In this document: positions 26,509 to 34,524 of the stretch, one piece after another
Layout: the number at the start of each line of letters is the position of its first letter
How positions within the stretch are numbered: the first letter of the stretch is position 1
Assembly: GCA_017305455.1 (NCBI GenBank)
Contig: JAFKKO010000115.1
Span: forward strand, 41,692 to 105,691
Source: Hyphomicrobiales bacterium
Lineage (GTDB): Bacteria > Pseudomonadota > Alphaproteobacteria > Rhizobiales > Xanthobacteraceae
DNA length: 64,000 nucleotides
Reading direction: 5' to 3'
Program-made: the position numbers and the translations under genes
Notes under the pieces: model-generated
What the model was told of the DNA's origin: nothing
What the model saw: the letters and a program-made list of their open reading frames with translations, nothing else
Database searches by the model: none

Positions 26509-27411
26509 TCAGGTCGGCTTGACAGCGGCGGCGGCGGCTTCCTTGCGCAGCCAGCTCAGGAACGAGCGCAGCTTCTGGCTGACCGGCCGGTCGTTCGGCC
26601 AGACCGCGTAGTAGCCGAGGCCGCTTTCGATCGGCGGGCCGAACAACGGCACCAGAGTTCCGGAAGCAAAATCCTCGCCGAGCAGGTTGACCTGACCGAT
26701 GGCGACGCCGATGCCTTCCATCGCCGCCTGGTAGGTGAGGACGGAGGTCGGGAACGTCATGGTTTCCTTCATGACCTCGCTCTTGCCCATCGCTTCCAGC
26801 CAATGCGGCCAGTCTTTCCTGCGGTAGCGGGAGTGCAGCAACTGAAACCGTGACAGGTCGTCGATGGTCTTGAGGCTCTTGTCCCCCTTCAGCAGTTGCG
26901 GACTGCAGACCGGCTGAATCACGTCCTTGAACAGAAGCTCGGCTTCCGTTCCGGGCCAGTTGCCGTCGCCGAGGGGAATGGCGATATCGACCCGGTCTTT
27001 CGAGAAATCGACCGGCGCCACCGCGTTGTCGAGATGCACTTTGATCTTGGGATACTGCGCGCGAAACCGCGGCAGACGCCGGATCAGCCATTTGGCGGCG
27101 AAGATGGTATAAACCCGGATCCGCAGGGGCTCGACCCGGCCCTGGGTCACGAGCTGCTGCGTGGCCGATCCGATCAGCTCGAAGGCGGGCGCGATCTGCC
27201 GGCGATAGCTTTCTCCGGTGGCCGTCAGACTGACGCTGCCACGGCCACGCTCGAACAGGCGCAGACCGAGATAGCCCTCCAGCGTCGCGATCTGGCGGCT
27301 GACGGCCGATTGCGTCACGCGCATTTCCTCGGCCGCGGCCGTAAAACTTCCCGTCCTTGCCGCCACCTCAAAGACACGGAGGGGATTCAGAGGAGGGAAG
27401 GCGTTCGACAT
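26509..27411 (-). CDS. LysR family transcriptional regulator, GcvA-like
   Basis: 300 residues. Winged helix-turn-helix LNPLRVFEVAARTGSFTAAAEEMRVTQSAVSRQI (positions 8-41) and the PBP2_GcvA-type effector domain IRVYTIFAAKWLIRRLPRF, VDIAIPLGDGNW. It is divergent from the VOC/SDR genes and followed 150 bp on by the acyl-CoA dehydrogenase in the same direction. It is the only regulator in the 18-41 kb catabolic region and so the best candidate to control it, responding to a pathway metabolite. Confidence 0.88.
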   Translation of the reverse strand: MSNAFPPLNPLRVFEVAARTGSFTAAAEEMRVTQSAVSRQIATLEGYLGLRLFERGRGSVSLTATGESYRRQIAPAFELIGSATQQLVTQGRVEPLRIRVYTIFAAKWLIRRLPRFRAQYPKIKVHLDNAVAPVDFSKDRVDIAIPLGDGNWPGTEAELLFKDVIQPVCSPQLLKGDKSLKTIDDLSRFQLLHSRYRRKDWPHWLEAMGKSEVMKETMTFPTSVLTYQAAMEGIGVAIGQVNLLGEDFASGTLVPLFGPPIESGLGYYAVWPNDRPVSQKLRSFLSWLRKEAAAAAVKPT

Positions 27412-27518
27412 GTCTTTCGGGGCTCCTGCATGACGCCGCCCACTGTTCGGCGGCCGCGCTCGTCGATGATGTCTACGATACCAACCGTTAAATGGTACAC
27501 GCCTTCCCGGGATGATAA

Positions 27519-27540
27519 AAGCTCATAACGCATTGAGCTT
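27519..27540. promoter_or_regulatory. candidate LysR operator
   Basis: A 7-bp perfect inverted repeat AAGCTCA-N8-TGAGCTT lies in the 200-bp space between the LysR gene and the divergent VOC gene, where autoregulated LysR proteins usually bind. The inner sequence CTCATAACGCATTGAG is compatible with a T-N11-A core. No footprint evidence; context plus symmetry only. Confidence 0.4.
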
Positions 27541-27613
27541 CGCGAAGTGACGCATCATCGCATCCCCATTAGAATAAGGCTTAAACAACGCTTCCGAACG
27601 GGATGACACAGCG

Positions 27614-28099
27614 ATGAATGACCGCATTGCACAATTGCTGACTGGAGCCAGGCTCGATCATTTCGCGATGGCGGTTCACGACCGTGAGAAGACCGTGCAG
27701 TACCTGGCGCCGATCCTGCCCGGCCCGGTGCGCCGATTCGAGTTCAACAGCACCTCGAAAATCTACGGGCGCGTGACGTCGTACACCCTGAGCATTGCCC
27801 TCATCGGTCTCAGCAACGATGTTAATCTGGAGATCATCGAAACATCCGGCGGCGAGAACGAAGTCCACGCCCGTTTCCTGCGCGAGCGCGGCGAGGGCAT
27901 CGAGCATTTCGGCTACGAGGTGGACGATATTCAGGCCTCGATCCGCGCGTTCGAGGCGGCCGGGTTTCCGGTGATCCTGATCAAGCACGGCGCTCCTCCG
28001 GGTTCGGCCTATATCGACACCACGGCCGTCGGCGGCACGATCACCGAACTGATCCAGAAGGGCTTCAAGCCGGGCGATCCGAGCACCTGGCCCAAATGA
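27614..28099 (+). CDS. VOC-family (methylmalonyl-CoA epimerase/glyoxalase-like) protein
   Basis: 161 residues, one pair of beta-alpha-beta-beta-beta modules. Possible metal ligands are visible in order: His in ARLDHFAMAV, Glu in NLEIIETSGG, His in EGIEHFGYEV and Glu in GTITELIQKG. The spacing fits methylmalonyl-CoA epimerase-like VOC enzymes. It is first in a unit with the SDR gene about 100 bp downstream and divergent from the LysR regulator. It may be a lyase or epimerase in the same pathway; the substrate is unknown. Confidence 0.78.
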   Translation: MNDRIAQLLTGARLDHFAMAVHDREKTVQYLAPILPGPVRRFEFNSTSKIYGRVTSYTLSIALIGLSNDVNLEIIETSGGENEVHARFLRERGEGIEHFGYEVDDIQASIRAFEAAGFPVILIKHGAPPGSAYIDTTAVGGTITELIQKGFKPGDPSTWPK

Positions 28100-28196
28100 G
28101 ACGGTTTCTTTTGTGATTGGCTTCCTGCCGCTTCACTTATTCGCTTTCTCCATCTTCCACACGCCTGGCGTGGCGGTTTGAAAGGTATGACGCACG

Positions 28197-28997
28197 ATGG
28201 ATCTTGGTTTGTCAGGAAAGGTTGTGGTCATCACCGGCGGCAGCAGCGGGATCGGCCTTGGCGTCGCCGAGCGCATGGCCGCCGAGGGCGCCGAGGTGGT
28301 GATCTGCGCGCGCCGGGAAGATGTCCTGAAGGATGCCGTCCGGCAGGTTGCCGAGCGCACCGGCAAAACCATCGCCGGCCTGTCGATCGATGTCACCCAG
28401 CCCGCCGAGGTTGACCGGCTGCGCGACGAGGTTCTGCGCCTTCATGGCCGGGTGGATATTCTGATCAACAATGCCGGCACGGGCATCTACAAGCCCTTCC
28501 TCGACGTCACCGAGGACGATCTGATCGGCGGCATGCAGCTCAACTTTTTCGCGCAGTTTCGCGTTGCGCAGCGCTTCGTTCCGATCATGCAGAAGGCGCA
28601 GAGCGGCTCGATCGTCAATATTTCCGGCTGCTCCGGCCTGATGGTGCTCGATCCGCCGTTCCTGTCCACCTGCACCGGGCCTGCCAAGGCGGCGGAAATC
28701 CGCTTCACCAAGGCGCTGGCGGCGGAGGTCGGCCCCTTCGGCATTCGCGTCAACTGCATCGTGCCGAATTTCGTGGTGGCGCCGGAGCGCTTCGAGCGCT
28801 GGCGCAATTCGATGGGCGGCGGGTCGCGAACCTCGTCGGAGATTCAGGAGGAGTGGGGTGCGCGGATTACGCTGCCCGGCAAACGCTGGTGCACGATCGA
28901 TGAGATCGCGAGCACGATCCTGTTCGTCGCCTCGCCGGCGTCAAGCTATACCCACGGCTCGGTGATCGTTGTCGATGGGGGCTACGGCCGCGATTGA
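28197..28997 (+). CDS. short-chain dehydrogenase/reductase family protein with atypical active site
   Basis: 266 residues. Cofactor motif TGGSSGIG (13-20), NNAG (91-94), and RVNCIVPNF after the active-site helix define an SDR. The YxxxK motif is not intact: the Lys is in GPAKAAEIRF (K164) but the residue four places before is Thr160, and the usual catalytic Ser position reads NISGCSG. Such proteins can still bind NAD(P)H but may not work by the classical Ser-Tyr-Lys route. An intrinsic terminator follows the stop. Confidence 0.8.
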   Translation: MDLGLSGKVVVITGGSSGIGLGVAERMAAEGAEVVICARREDVLKDAVRQVAERTGKTIAGLSIDVTQPAEVDRLRDEVLRLHGRVDILINNAGTGIYKPFLDVTEDDLIGGMQLNFFAQFRVAQRFVPIMQKAQSGSIVNISGCSGLMVLDPPFLSTCTGPAKAAEIRFTKALAAEVGPFGIRVNCIVPNFVVAPERFERWRNSMGGGSRTSSEIQEEWGARITLPGKRWCTIDEIASTILFVASPASSYTHGSVIVVDGGYGRD

Positions 28998-29023
28998 AAT
29001 CGCGGCGTCCTTGGGGGAGAGAA

Positions 29024-29063
29024 GGCCGGGGAGCTTCGATATTGCTCCCCGGCCATTTTTTTA
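29024..29063. terminator. intrinsic terminator after the SDR gene
   Basis: An 11-bp perfect stem GGCCGGGGAGC (29024-29034) / GCTCCCCGGCC (29044-29054) with a nine-base loop, followed by ATTTTTTTA. Strong plus-strand terminator, located between the convergent ends of the SDR gene and the binding-protein gene. Confidence 0.85.
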
Positions 29064-29069
29064 TTGGGC

Positions 29070-30038
29070 TTATTGCGGCTGGATATTGGCGCCGCGAATG
29101 ATCGGCTCCCAGCGCGCCAGTTCTTTCTTCACATGGGCGGACAGCGCGTCGGGATCGCTGCCGACCACATCGACGCCGATCTTTTCGAGCTTCTCCTTGA
29201 CCGTGGCGGTCTTGGTCGCTTTCTGCACCGCCTGGCTGATGGTGTTGATCACATCCTTCGGAGTCTTTTTCGGCGCGAACATGCCGAACCAGGTCGCGAA
29301 ATCGAAATCCGGCAGGCCGCTTTCGGCGACCGTCGGCAAATCGCCCGACGCCTTGATACGCTTCGCGCTGGTGACTGCGAGACCGCGCAGCGTGCCGCCC
29401 TGGACCTGCGGATTGATCGCGGTCAGCACGTCGAAAATGCAATCGACCCGGCCCGCCATCACGTCCTGAAGCGCGGGCGCGCTGCCGCGATAGGGGACAT
29501 GCACCATTTCGATTTTCGCCACCCGCTGAAACAACTCGGCGCACAGATGCAGCGAGGAGCCAACGCCGGCCGAGGCATAGGTCAGCTTGCCGGGCTGGGA
29601 TTTGGCGTAGGCGATGAACTCGGCCACGGATTTGGCCGGAGAGGAGTTCGGCACTGCCATGACGTTCGGCACGAAGCCGATGAAGGAGATCGGATCGAAG
29701 TCGTTGATCGGGTCCCAGCCCGGATTGCGATAGAGAAAGCGATTGATCGCAAATCCGATCGAGGCGATCAGGATGGTGTTGCCATCCGGCTCCGCCCGCG
29801 AGGCGGACTCGATGCCGATATTGGAGCCGGCGCCCGGCCGGTTTTCGACGACCACCTGACGCCCGAGCGTGTTGGTGATGTCCTCGGCGATGATACGGCC
29901 GATCGAGTCGGTGCCGCCGCCCGCGGCGAACGGGACGATCAGCGTGATGGTCTTGCCCTGCCAGCCCTGAGCTCTGACGATGCTGGGTGTTGCGATGCTC
30001 AGGGCCGAGCCTGCAATGAAATGACGGCGTGAAAGCAT
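29070..30038 (-). CDS. tripartite tricarboxylate transporter substrate-binding protein (TctC/Bug family)
   Basis: 322 residues. Twin-arginine-like signal MLSRRHFIAGSALSIATPS ending VRAQG, then ITLIVPFAAGGGTDSIGR, VVVENRPGAGSNIGIE, LTYASAGVGSSLHL and HVPYRGSAPALQDVMAGRVD, the hallmarks of Bug periplasmic receptors for carboxylates. No TctA or TctB membrane gene is present in the window, so it is an orphan receptor, as is frequent in this family. It is preceded on the same strand by the third racemase-like gene, 60 bp away, with an AGGGAG ribosome site. Confidence 0.88.
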   Translation of the reverse strand: MLSRRHFIAGSALSIATPSIVRAQGWQGKTITLIVPFAAGGGTDSIGRIIAEDITNTLGRQVVVENRPGAGSNIGIESASRAEPDGNTILIASIGFAINRFLYRNPGWDPINDFDPISFIGFVPNVMAVPNSSPAKSVAEFIAYAKSQPGKLTYASAGVGSSLHLCAELFQRVAKIEMVHVPYRGSAPALQDVMAGRVDCIFDVLTAINPQVQGGTLRGLAVTSAKRIKASGDLPTVAESGLPDFDFATWFGMFAPKKTPKDVINTISQAVQKATKTATVKEKLEKIGVDVVGSDPDALSAHVKKELARWEPIIRGANIQPQ

Positions 30039-30098
30039 TTAATTCTCCCTGTCAGATTCACTGCGTTGGCCGCAGTTGTGTGCTTTTGTGCGGACGCT

Positions 30099-30911
30099 CT
30101 ATTTCGGCGCCTTGACGGTCGGATAGATCTGGTCTCCGTAATATTTCCTGAGTTCGACGATCTGGTCCGGCGTCGGCGTTGCGTAGGTCGCCTTCTTGCT
30201 GTGGAAGCTGCCGGTCAGCCGCTGAATCTTCACCGCGGCCTCGCCCATCTTCACGAGGTTGGTGATGCCGTTCAGGATCGGCGTGCCGTCGTCGGTCTGA
30301 TAGACGTCCCAGTGCGCCAAGAGCGCCACGACCACGCCGCCGGCGGCAATGACCACCTCGGCGCCGTCATCGACATTGCGGCGCGCCGCTTTCATGAACT
30401 GGTCGAGGATGCGCTTGCGCGCCTCGGGGTTCTCGAACCCCTCGTCGAGATCGAGAATGCGGTCGAGATCCATGCGGTGAGCGCCGGCCAGGCGATCCTG
30501 CAGACCGTGCCGCCGCACCATCTCGATGATGCGCGGCTTATACTTCTCGTTGATGGTCACGAAGGAAAAGGAAGAGCCCATCATGCAGGCGGTGAGGGAG
30601 GCCGTCTCCAGCAGGCCGAGCACAGGGATATTGGCGATTTCGCGCGCCTCGCGAAGGCCCGGCTCGCCGGTGTTGCCGATCAGAAAGGCGTCGAAGCCGC
30701 GCTCCATGGCGATCTGGACGTTCTCGAGGACCTCGGCGGTCTCCATGAATTCGAGATAGCGAAACTGGTCGCCGATGCCACCGACCTTGGTGATGCCGTG
30801 CAGCTCGATTTCCGTATCGGGGTCCTTGACCTTGTTGAGGATGGTGGGAAGGACGCGTGCATACTCTCCCCACGTGTCCAGGCGCGTCATGCTTTGATAC
30901 CAGATCTTCAT
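30099..30911 (-). CDS. Asp/Glu/hydantoin racemase-superfamily protein, copy 3, without catalytic cysteines
   Basis: 270 residues from ATG 30911, which has GAAGGA seven bases upstream; a longer start at 30935 lacks this. It aligns end to end with the two tandem copies at 21558 and 22393 (MKIWYQSM, GIGDQFRYLEFMET, IPVLGLLETASLTACMMG). Its first half-site reads LIGNTGEPGL (Asn80) and the second VVIAAGGV with Ala189, so both superfamily cysteines are missing. It may be a binding or non-Cys enzyme. First gene of a two-gene unit with the Bug receptor. Confidence 0.78.
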   Translation of the reverse strand: MKIWYQSMTRLDTWGEYARVLPTILNKVKDPDTEIELHGITKVGGIGDQFRYLEFMETAEVLENVQIAMERGFDAFLIGNTGEPGLREAREIANIPVLGLLETASLTACMMGSSFSFVTINEKYKPRIIEMVRRHGLQDRLAGAHRMDLDRILDLDEGFENPEARKRILDQFMKAARRNVDDGAEVVIAAGGVVVALLAHWDVYQTDDGTPILNGITNLVKMGEAAVKIQRLTGSFHSKKATYATPTPDQIVELRKYYGDQIYPTVKAPK

Positions 30912-31006
30912 TCTCGGTCCTTCCGGGTGATTCAAATCAAATCGTGTTGGCGGCGCGCAAGCAGGGCGAGCTCGCCGGTCTGCCGGTTTTTGTCATGGCA
31001 CGCGGA

Positions 31007-31036
31007 AAGAAATACTAGGCATGGCGGATATTTCTT
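31007..31036. promoter_or_regulatory. 8-bp inverted repeat in divergent promoter region
   Basis: AAGAAATA-N14-TATTTCTT, a perfect palindrome, is in the 330-bp space between the divergent third racemase-like gene and the TPP-enzyme operon. It is markedly AT-rich compared with its surroundings. It could be an operator for a regulator of both units. No family match can be made from the sequence alone. Confidence 0.4.
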
Positions 31037-31239
31037 CCACTACCTTCCGGTCATTGGTGCATGATATTAACTCAAGTCGGCACATGTCCTCGCACACAGT
31101 GCCGCCGCCGCGGATGATGAAACTGCATGGCGCGATGATGGATCGGAACTTGCCGCAATCCGCGCTGCGTTTCACGTTCTCCCCATGACAGCCATGGTGA
31201 CCTCCAATCCGTCATCACTTCCAATCTCAGGGTAACAGA

Positions 31240-33012
31240 ATGACAAAAGTTCGTTGCGCGACCGCGATCGTCAAGACCCTCGAGGCGATCGGCACGGATG
31301 TCGTGTTTGGTTATAACGGGCACGGCAACTGGGCGCTGCTCGACTCGTTCGAGTATGAGAGCAACGTCAAATGCGTCGCAACGCGCGGCGAGCATCAGGC
31401 TGTCCACATGGCGGACGGCTATTATCGCGCGCGGCACAACAAGGCCATTCCGATCGTCAGCACCTCGGTCGGTCCGGGCAACATGAACATCGCCTCGGCG
31501 CTGTCGAACGCCTTTTTTGAATCGTCGGCCATGCTGGTGCTGGCCGGCGGCGGATCGACGCACTGGCTCGACCGCGGCGGCATCGAGGAATACTACCGCT
31601 ACGCGCCGGACGAATGGACCCAGACGGTCAAGGCCTACACCAAGAAGTCGGTCATGATCACCCGGCCGGACACCGCGGTGGACATGATCCTGCGCGCCTA
31701 CAAGACCGCTGTGACCGGCCGGCCGGGGCCGGTGGTCGTCCAGATCCCGTTCGACATTCAGCACTCCGAGACCTTCATGGACGACCTCGGCCGCGCCAAG
31801 AAGATGGTCGAGCTCTGCCCGCCGGGCCCCGATGCGGCCGGAATCAGGGAAGCGGCGAAGCTGATCGCCAAAGCCGAGCGCCCGATGGTGTTCGTCTCGT
31901 CCGGAATTCATAACTCCGCGGCCTTCGCCGAGCTGGCGGCCCTGGTGGAGTCGTTCGGCCTGCCGATTGCGACCACCACCATGGGCAAGGGGGCCTATCC
32001 GGAGAACAAGCCGCTGTCGGTCGGCGTCGTCGGACGCTCCGGCGCGGGGCACGCCAATCAGGCCGCCGGCCAGTGCGACGTGCTGGTCGCGATCGGCACG
32101 CATTTCTCCGATGTCGATACCGGCGGCTGGACCGTCTTCAACATTCCCGAGAAGACCAAGCTGATCCATATCGACATCGATGCCTCGGAGATCGCGAGAA
32201 ACTATCCGACCGAGATCGGACTGCATTCCGATCCCAAGCTGGCGATTCTGGAATTGATCGAGGCGATGAAGTCGGTCGGCGTCGATCCGGCGCGGTTCGC
32301 GCCGTGGCGCGCGCAGATCGACAAGATGCGCACGGAGTGGACCAAGACGGTGGCCGATCTGATCGCCGCCTCGGCGCCGCTGAGCTATGGCTATGTCTGC
32401 GATCAGGTCAGCGGCCTCATCAATGAAAGCTATCCGGAGGCCTCGGTCTGCGTCGACACGGGCCACCTGCTTTCGTTCTCGCCGCCGTTCTTCAAGACGC
32501 TGCGGCCGAACTTCCACCATTGCGGCTTCTTCCACTGCATGGGCTGGAGCCTGCCCGCCGCGCTCGGCGCCAAGTTCGCGCGCCCCGACCAGCCCGCGAT
32601 TGCGCTGATCGGCGATGGCTCCTTCCTGTTCTCGAACGCCACGCTTGCCACCGCTTACGAATACGACCAGCCGGTGGTCTCCATCATCATGAACAACCGC
32701 TCGCTGCTGATCGAGCGTGAACTGATGGAGAAGAAGTACGGGCGAAGCGCCTTCGTCGATTACAAGCGGATGAAGAACAACACGCCGTGGGGACCCGACT
32801 ATTCCCAGATCGGCCGGGCCATGGGTGCGCAATCGGTGCGTGTCGAAAGTCCCGAAGACCTCGTGCCGGCGGTGCGCAAGGCGGTCGATTCCGGCGAGCC
32901 TTACGTCGTCGATGTCGATATCGATGCGACCAAGGCCGGATATCGCAACGTCTGGTACCCGTATCCGAGCGATTTCTGGAAGTCGCGTTACGAGACCGCC
33001 ACGCATTTCTAG
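31240..33012 (+). CDS. thiamine pyrophosphate-dependent enzyme (acetolactate synthase/decarboxylase family)
   Basis: 590 residues in three domains. The N-terminal Pyr domain has the activating Glu in TRGEHQAVHMADGYYRA. A central domain follows, with KAERPMVFVSSGIH. The C-terminal PP domain carries the TPP motif GDGSFLFSNATL running to IIMNNRSL. The family includes acetolactate synthase, benzoylformate, oxalyl-CoA and phenylpyruvate decarboxylases. FAD is not excluded. First gene of a same-strand operon with an aldehyde dehydrogenase 12 bp on, which suggests it releases an aldehyde from a 2-oxo acid. Confidence 0.85.
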   Translation: MTKVRCATAIVKTLEAIGTDVVFGYNGHGNWALLDSFEYESNVKCVATRGEHQAVHMADGYYRARHNKAIPIVSTSVGPGNMNIASALSNAFFESSAMLVLAGGGSTHWLDRGGIEEYYRYAPDEWTQTVKAYTKKSVMITRPDTAVDMILRAYKTAVTGRPGPVVVQIPFDIQHSETFMDDLGRAKKMVELCPPGPDAAGIREAAKLIAKAERPMVFVSSGIHNSAAFAELAALVESFGLPIATTTMGKGAYPENKPLSVGVVGRSGAGHANQAAGQCDVLVAIGTHFSDVDTGGWTVFNIPEKTKLIHIDIDASEIARNYPTEIGLHSDPKLAILELIEAMKSVGVDPARFAPWRAQIDKMRTEWTKTVADLIAASAPLSYGYVCDQVSGLINESYPEASVCVDTGHLLSFSPPFFKTLRPNFHHCGFFHCMGWSLPAALGAKFARPDQPAIALIGDGSFLFSNATLATAYEYDQPVVSIIMNNRSLLIERELMEKKYGRSAFVDYKRMKNNTPWGPDYSQIGRAMGAQSVRVESPEDLVPAVRKAVDSGEPYVVDVDIDATKAGYRNVWYPYPSDFWKSRYETATHF

Positions 33013-33024
33013 GTTGCATGAACG

Positions 33025-34491
33025 ATGCCGGCTTCCTCACAGGCCAGCGAAACGGGAGAGATGAGCGGCTATCCCAAGATCGAATTGCTGATCGGCGGCA
33101 CGTGGCGTTCCCGCCAGGGCTCGCCGGTCATCAATCCGGCCAACGAGGCCGTGATCGGCCAGGTTCCGCATGCGGCGCCGGAGGATCTTGCAGATGCGGT
33201 GACCGCCGCCGAGCAGGGGTTTGCGGTCTGGCGCGCGATGTCGCCAGCGCGGCGCCAGGACATCATGCTGGATGCGGTGCGTCTCCTGAGAGAGCGGACC
33301 GAGCCGATCGCGCATGTCATGACGCTGGAGCAGGGCAAGCCGATCGCGCAATCGCGCATCGAGGTGCAGCGCGCGGCCGACATGATCGAATGGGACGCGA
33401 CCGAAGGCCGCCGCCTGTATGGCCGGGTGATCCCCGCCGAAAGCGGCATGAAACTGACCGTGGTGCGCGAGCCGGTCGGTATCGTCGCGGCGTTTTCGCC
33501 GTGGAATTTCCCGATCAGCGCGCCGGCGCGCAAGGTCGGCGGCGCGCTGGCCGCGGGCTGCGCCATCATTCTCAAGGCCTCGGAGGAGACGCCGGCAAGC
33601 GCGATGCTGCTGGGGAAAGCGTTTCAGGATGCGGGCCTGCCGCCCGGCGTGCTGAACCTGATCTTCGGCGATCCCGCCGCGATTTCCAGTTTCCTGATTG
33701 CGCACCCTTCCGTGCGGCTTGTGACCTTCACGGGATCCATTCCGGTGGGCAAGCATCTTGCGGCGCTTGCCGGCCAGCACATGAAGCCTGCGATCATGGA
33801 ATTGGGCGGGCATGGACCTGTCATCGTCTGCGAGGATGTCGATCCGGAAAAAGTCGCGGTGCTGTGCGCGGTCACCAAGTCGCGCAACGCCGGTCAGGTC
33901 TGCGTCGCGCCGACCCGTTTTTTCGTGCATGACGCCGTCTATGACAGGTTCGTCGCGGCTTTCACCGAACGGGCGAAACGGATCAGGCTGGGCGACGGGC
34001 TGGACCCGGCATCCGACATGGGACCTCTGATTAATCGGCGCAGGCTCGATACGATCGACGAGCTGGTGATCGACGCGACGCGGCAGGGCGCGCGCCTCAC
34101 GGCCGGCGGCGCACGGGGCGGCAACAAAGGCTATTTCTATCCGCTGACGGTGCTCGCCGACGTGCCCGATACGGCGCGCGCGATGTCGGAAGAACCATTC
34201 GGGCCGCTGGCGCTGATCGTGCGGGTCAAGTCGGTGGACGAAGCCATCCGCAGGTCGAACGCCTTGCCGTTTGCGCTCGCCGCCTATGCGTTCACGGAAT
34301 CGGCCCGTCATGTCGCGCTGATCTCCGACAAGATCGAGTGCGGCAATCTCGCCATCAATCATCTGACGGCATCCTTCGCGGAGACGCCGTTCGGCGGCGT
34401 CAAGGACAGCGGTTACGGGCGCGAGGGAGGCACCGAGGGCCTGCTTTGCTATACGACCGCGAAGCTGGTCAGCCACAAGACGGACTTTTGA
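33025..34491 (+). CDS. NAD(P)-dependent aldehyde dehydrogenase (semialdehyde dehydrogenase type)
   Basis: 488 residues. Features: FSPWNFPISAPARKVGGAL, the Rossmann loop VTFTGSIPVGKHL, general base Glu in MELGGHGPV and catalytic Cys in NAGQVCVAPTRFFV. C-terminal EEPFGPLALIV and FGGVKDSGYGREGG complete the fold. The nearest relatives are succinate-semialdehyde-type dehydrogenases. An alternative ATG at 33061 follows a purine-rich GGGAGAG too closely to be a normal ribosome site, so 33025 is kept. Lies between the TPP enzyme and an acyl-CoA dehydrogenase. Confidence 0.9.
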   Translation: MPASSQASETGEMSGYPKIELLIGGTWRSRQGSPVINPANEAVIGQVPHAAPEDLADAVTAAEQGFAVWRAMSPARRQDIMLDAVRLLRERTEPIAHVMTLEQGKPIAQSRIEVQRAADMIEWDATEGRRLYGRVIPAESGMKLTVVREPVGIVAAFSPWNFPISAPARKVGGALAAGCAIILKASEETPASAMLLGKAFQDAGLPPGVLNLIFGDPAAISSFLIAHPSVRLVTFTGSIPVGKHLAALAGQHMKPAIMELGGHGPVIVCEDVDPEKVAVLCAVTKSRNAGQVCVAPTRFFVHDAVYDRFVAAFTERAKRIRLGDGLDPASDMGPLINRRRLDTIDELVIDATRQGARLTAGGARGGNKGYFYPLTVLADVPDTARAMSEEPFGPLALIVRVKSVDEAIRRSNALPFALAAYAFTESARHVALISDKIECGNLAINHLTASFAETPFGGVKDSGYGREGGTEGLLCYTTAKLVSHKTDF

Positions 34492-34524
34492 ACGTGTGCC
34501 GGAATTGACGACGAGGATGACGGT

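Noticed and set aside
31183-31197. CCATG-ACAGC-CATGG hairpin in front of the TPP-enzyme gene
   Set aside because: Five-base arms are too short to distinguish from chance in a region of this size.
31072-33006. Open frame of 644 codons on the minus strand
   Set aside because: Antisense to the TPP enzyme, whose motifs are complete; shadow frame.
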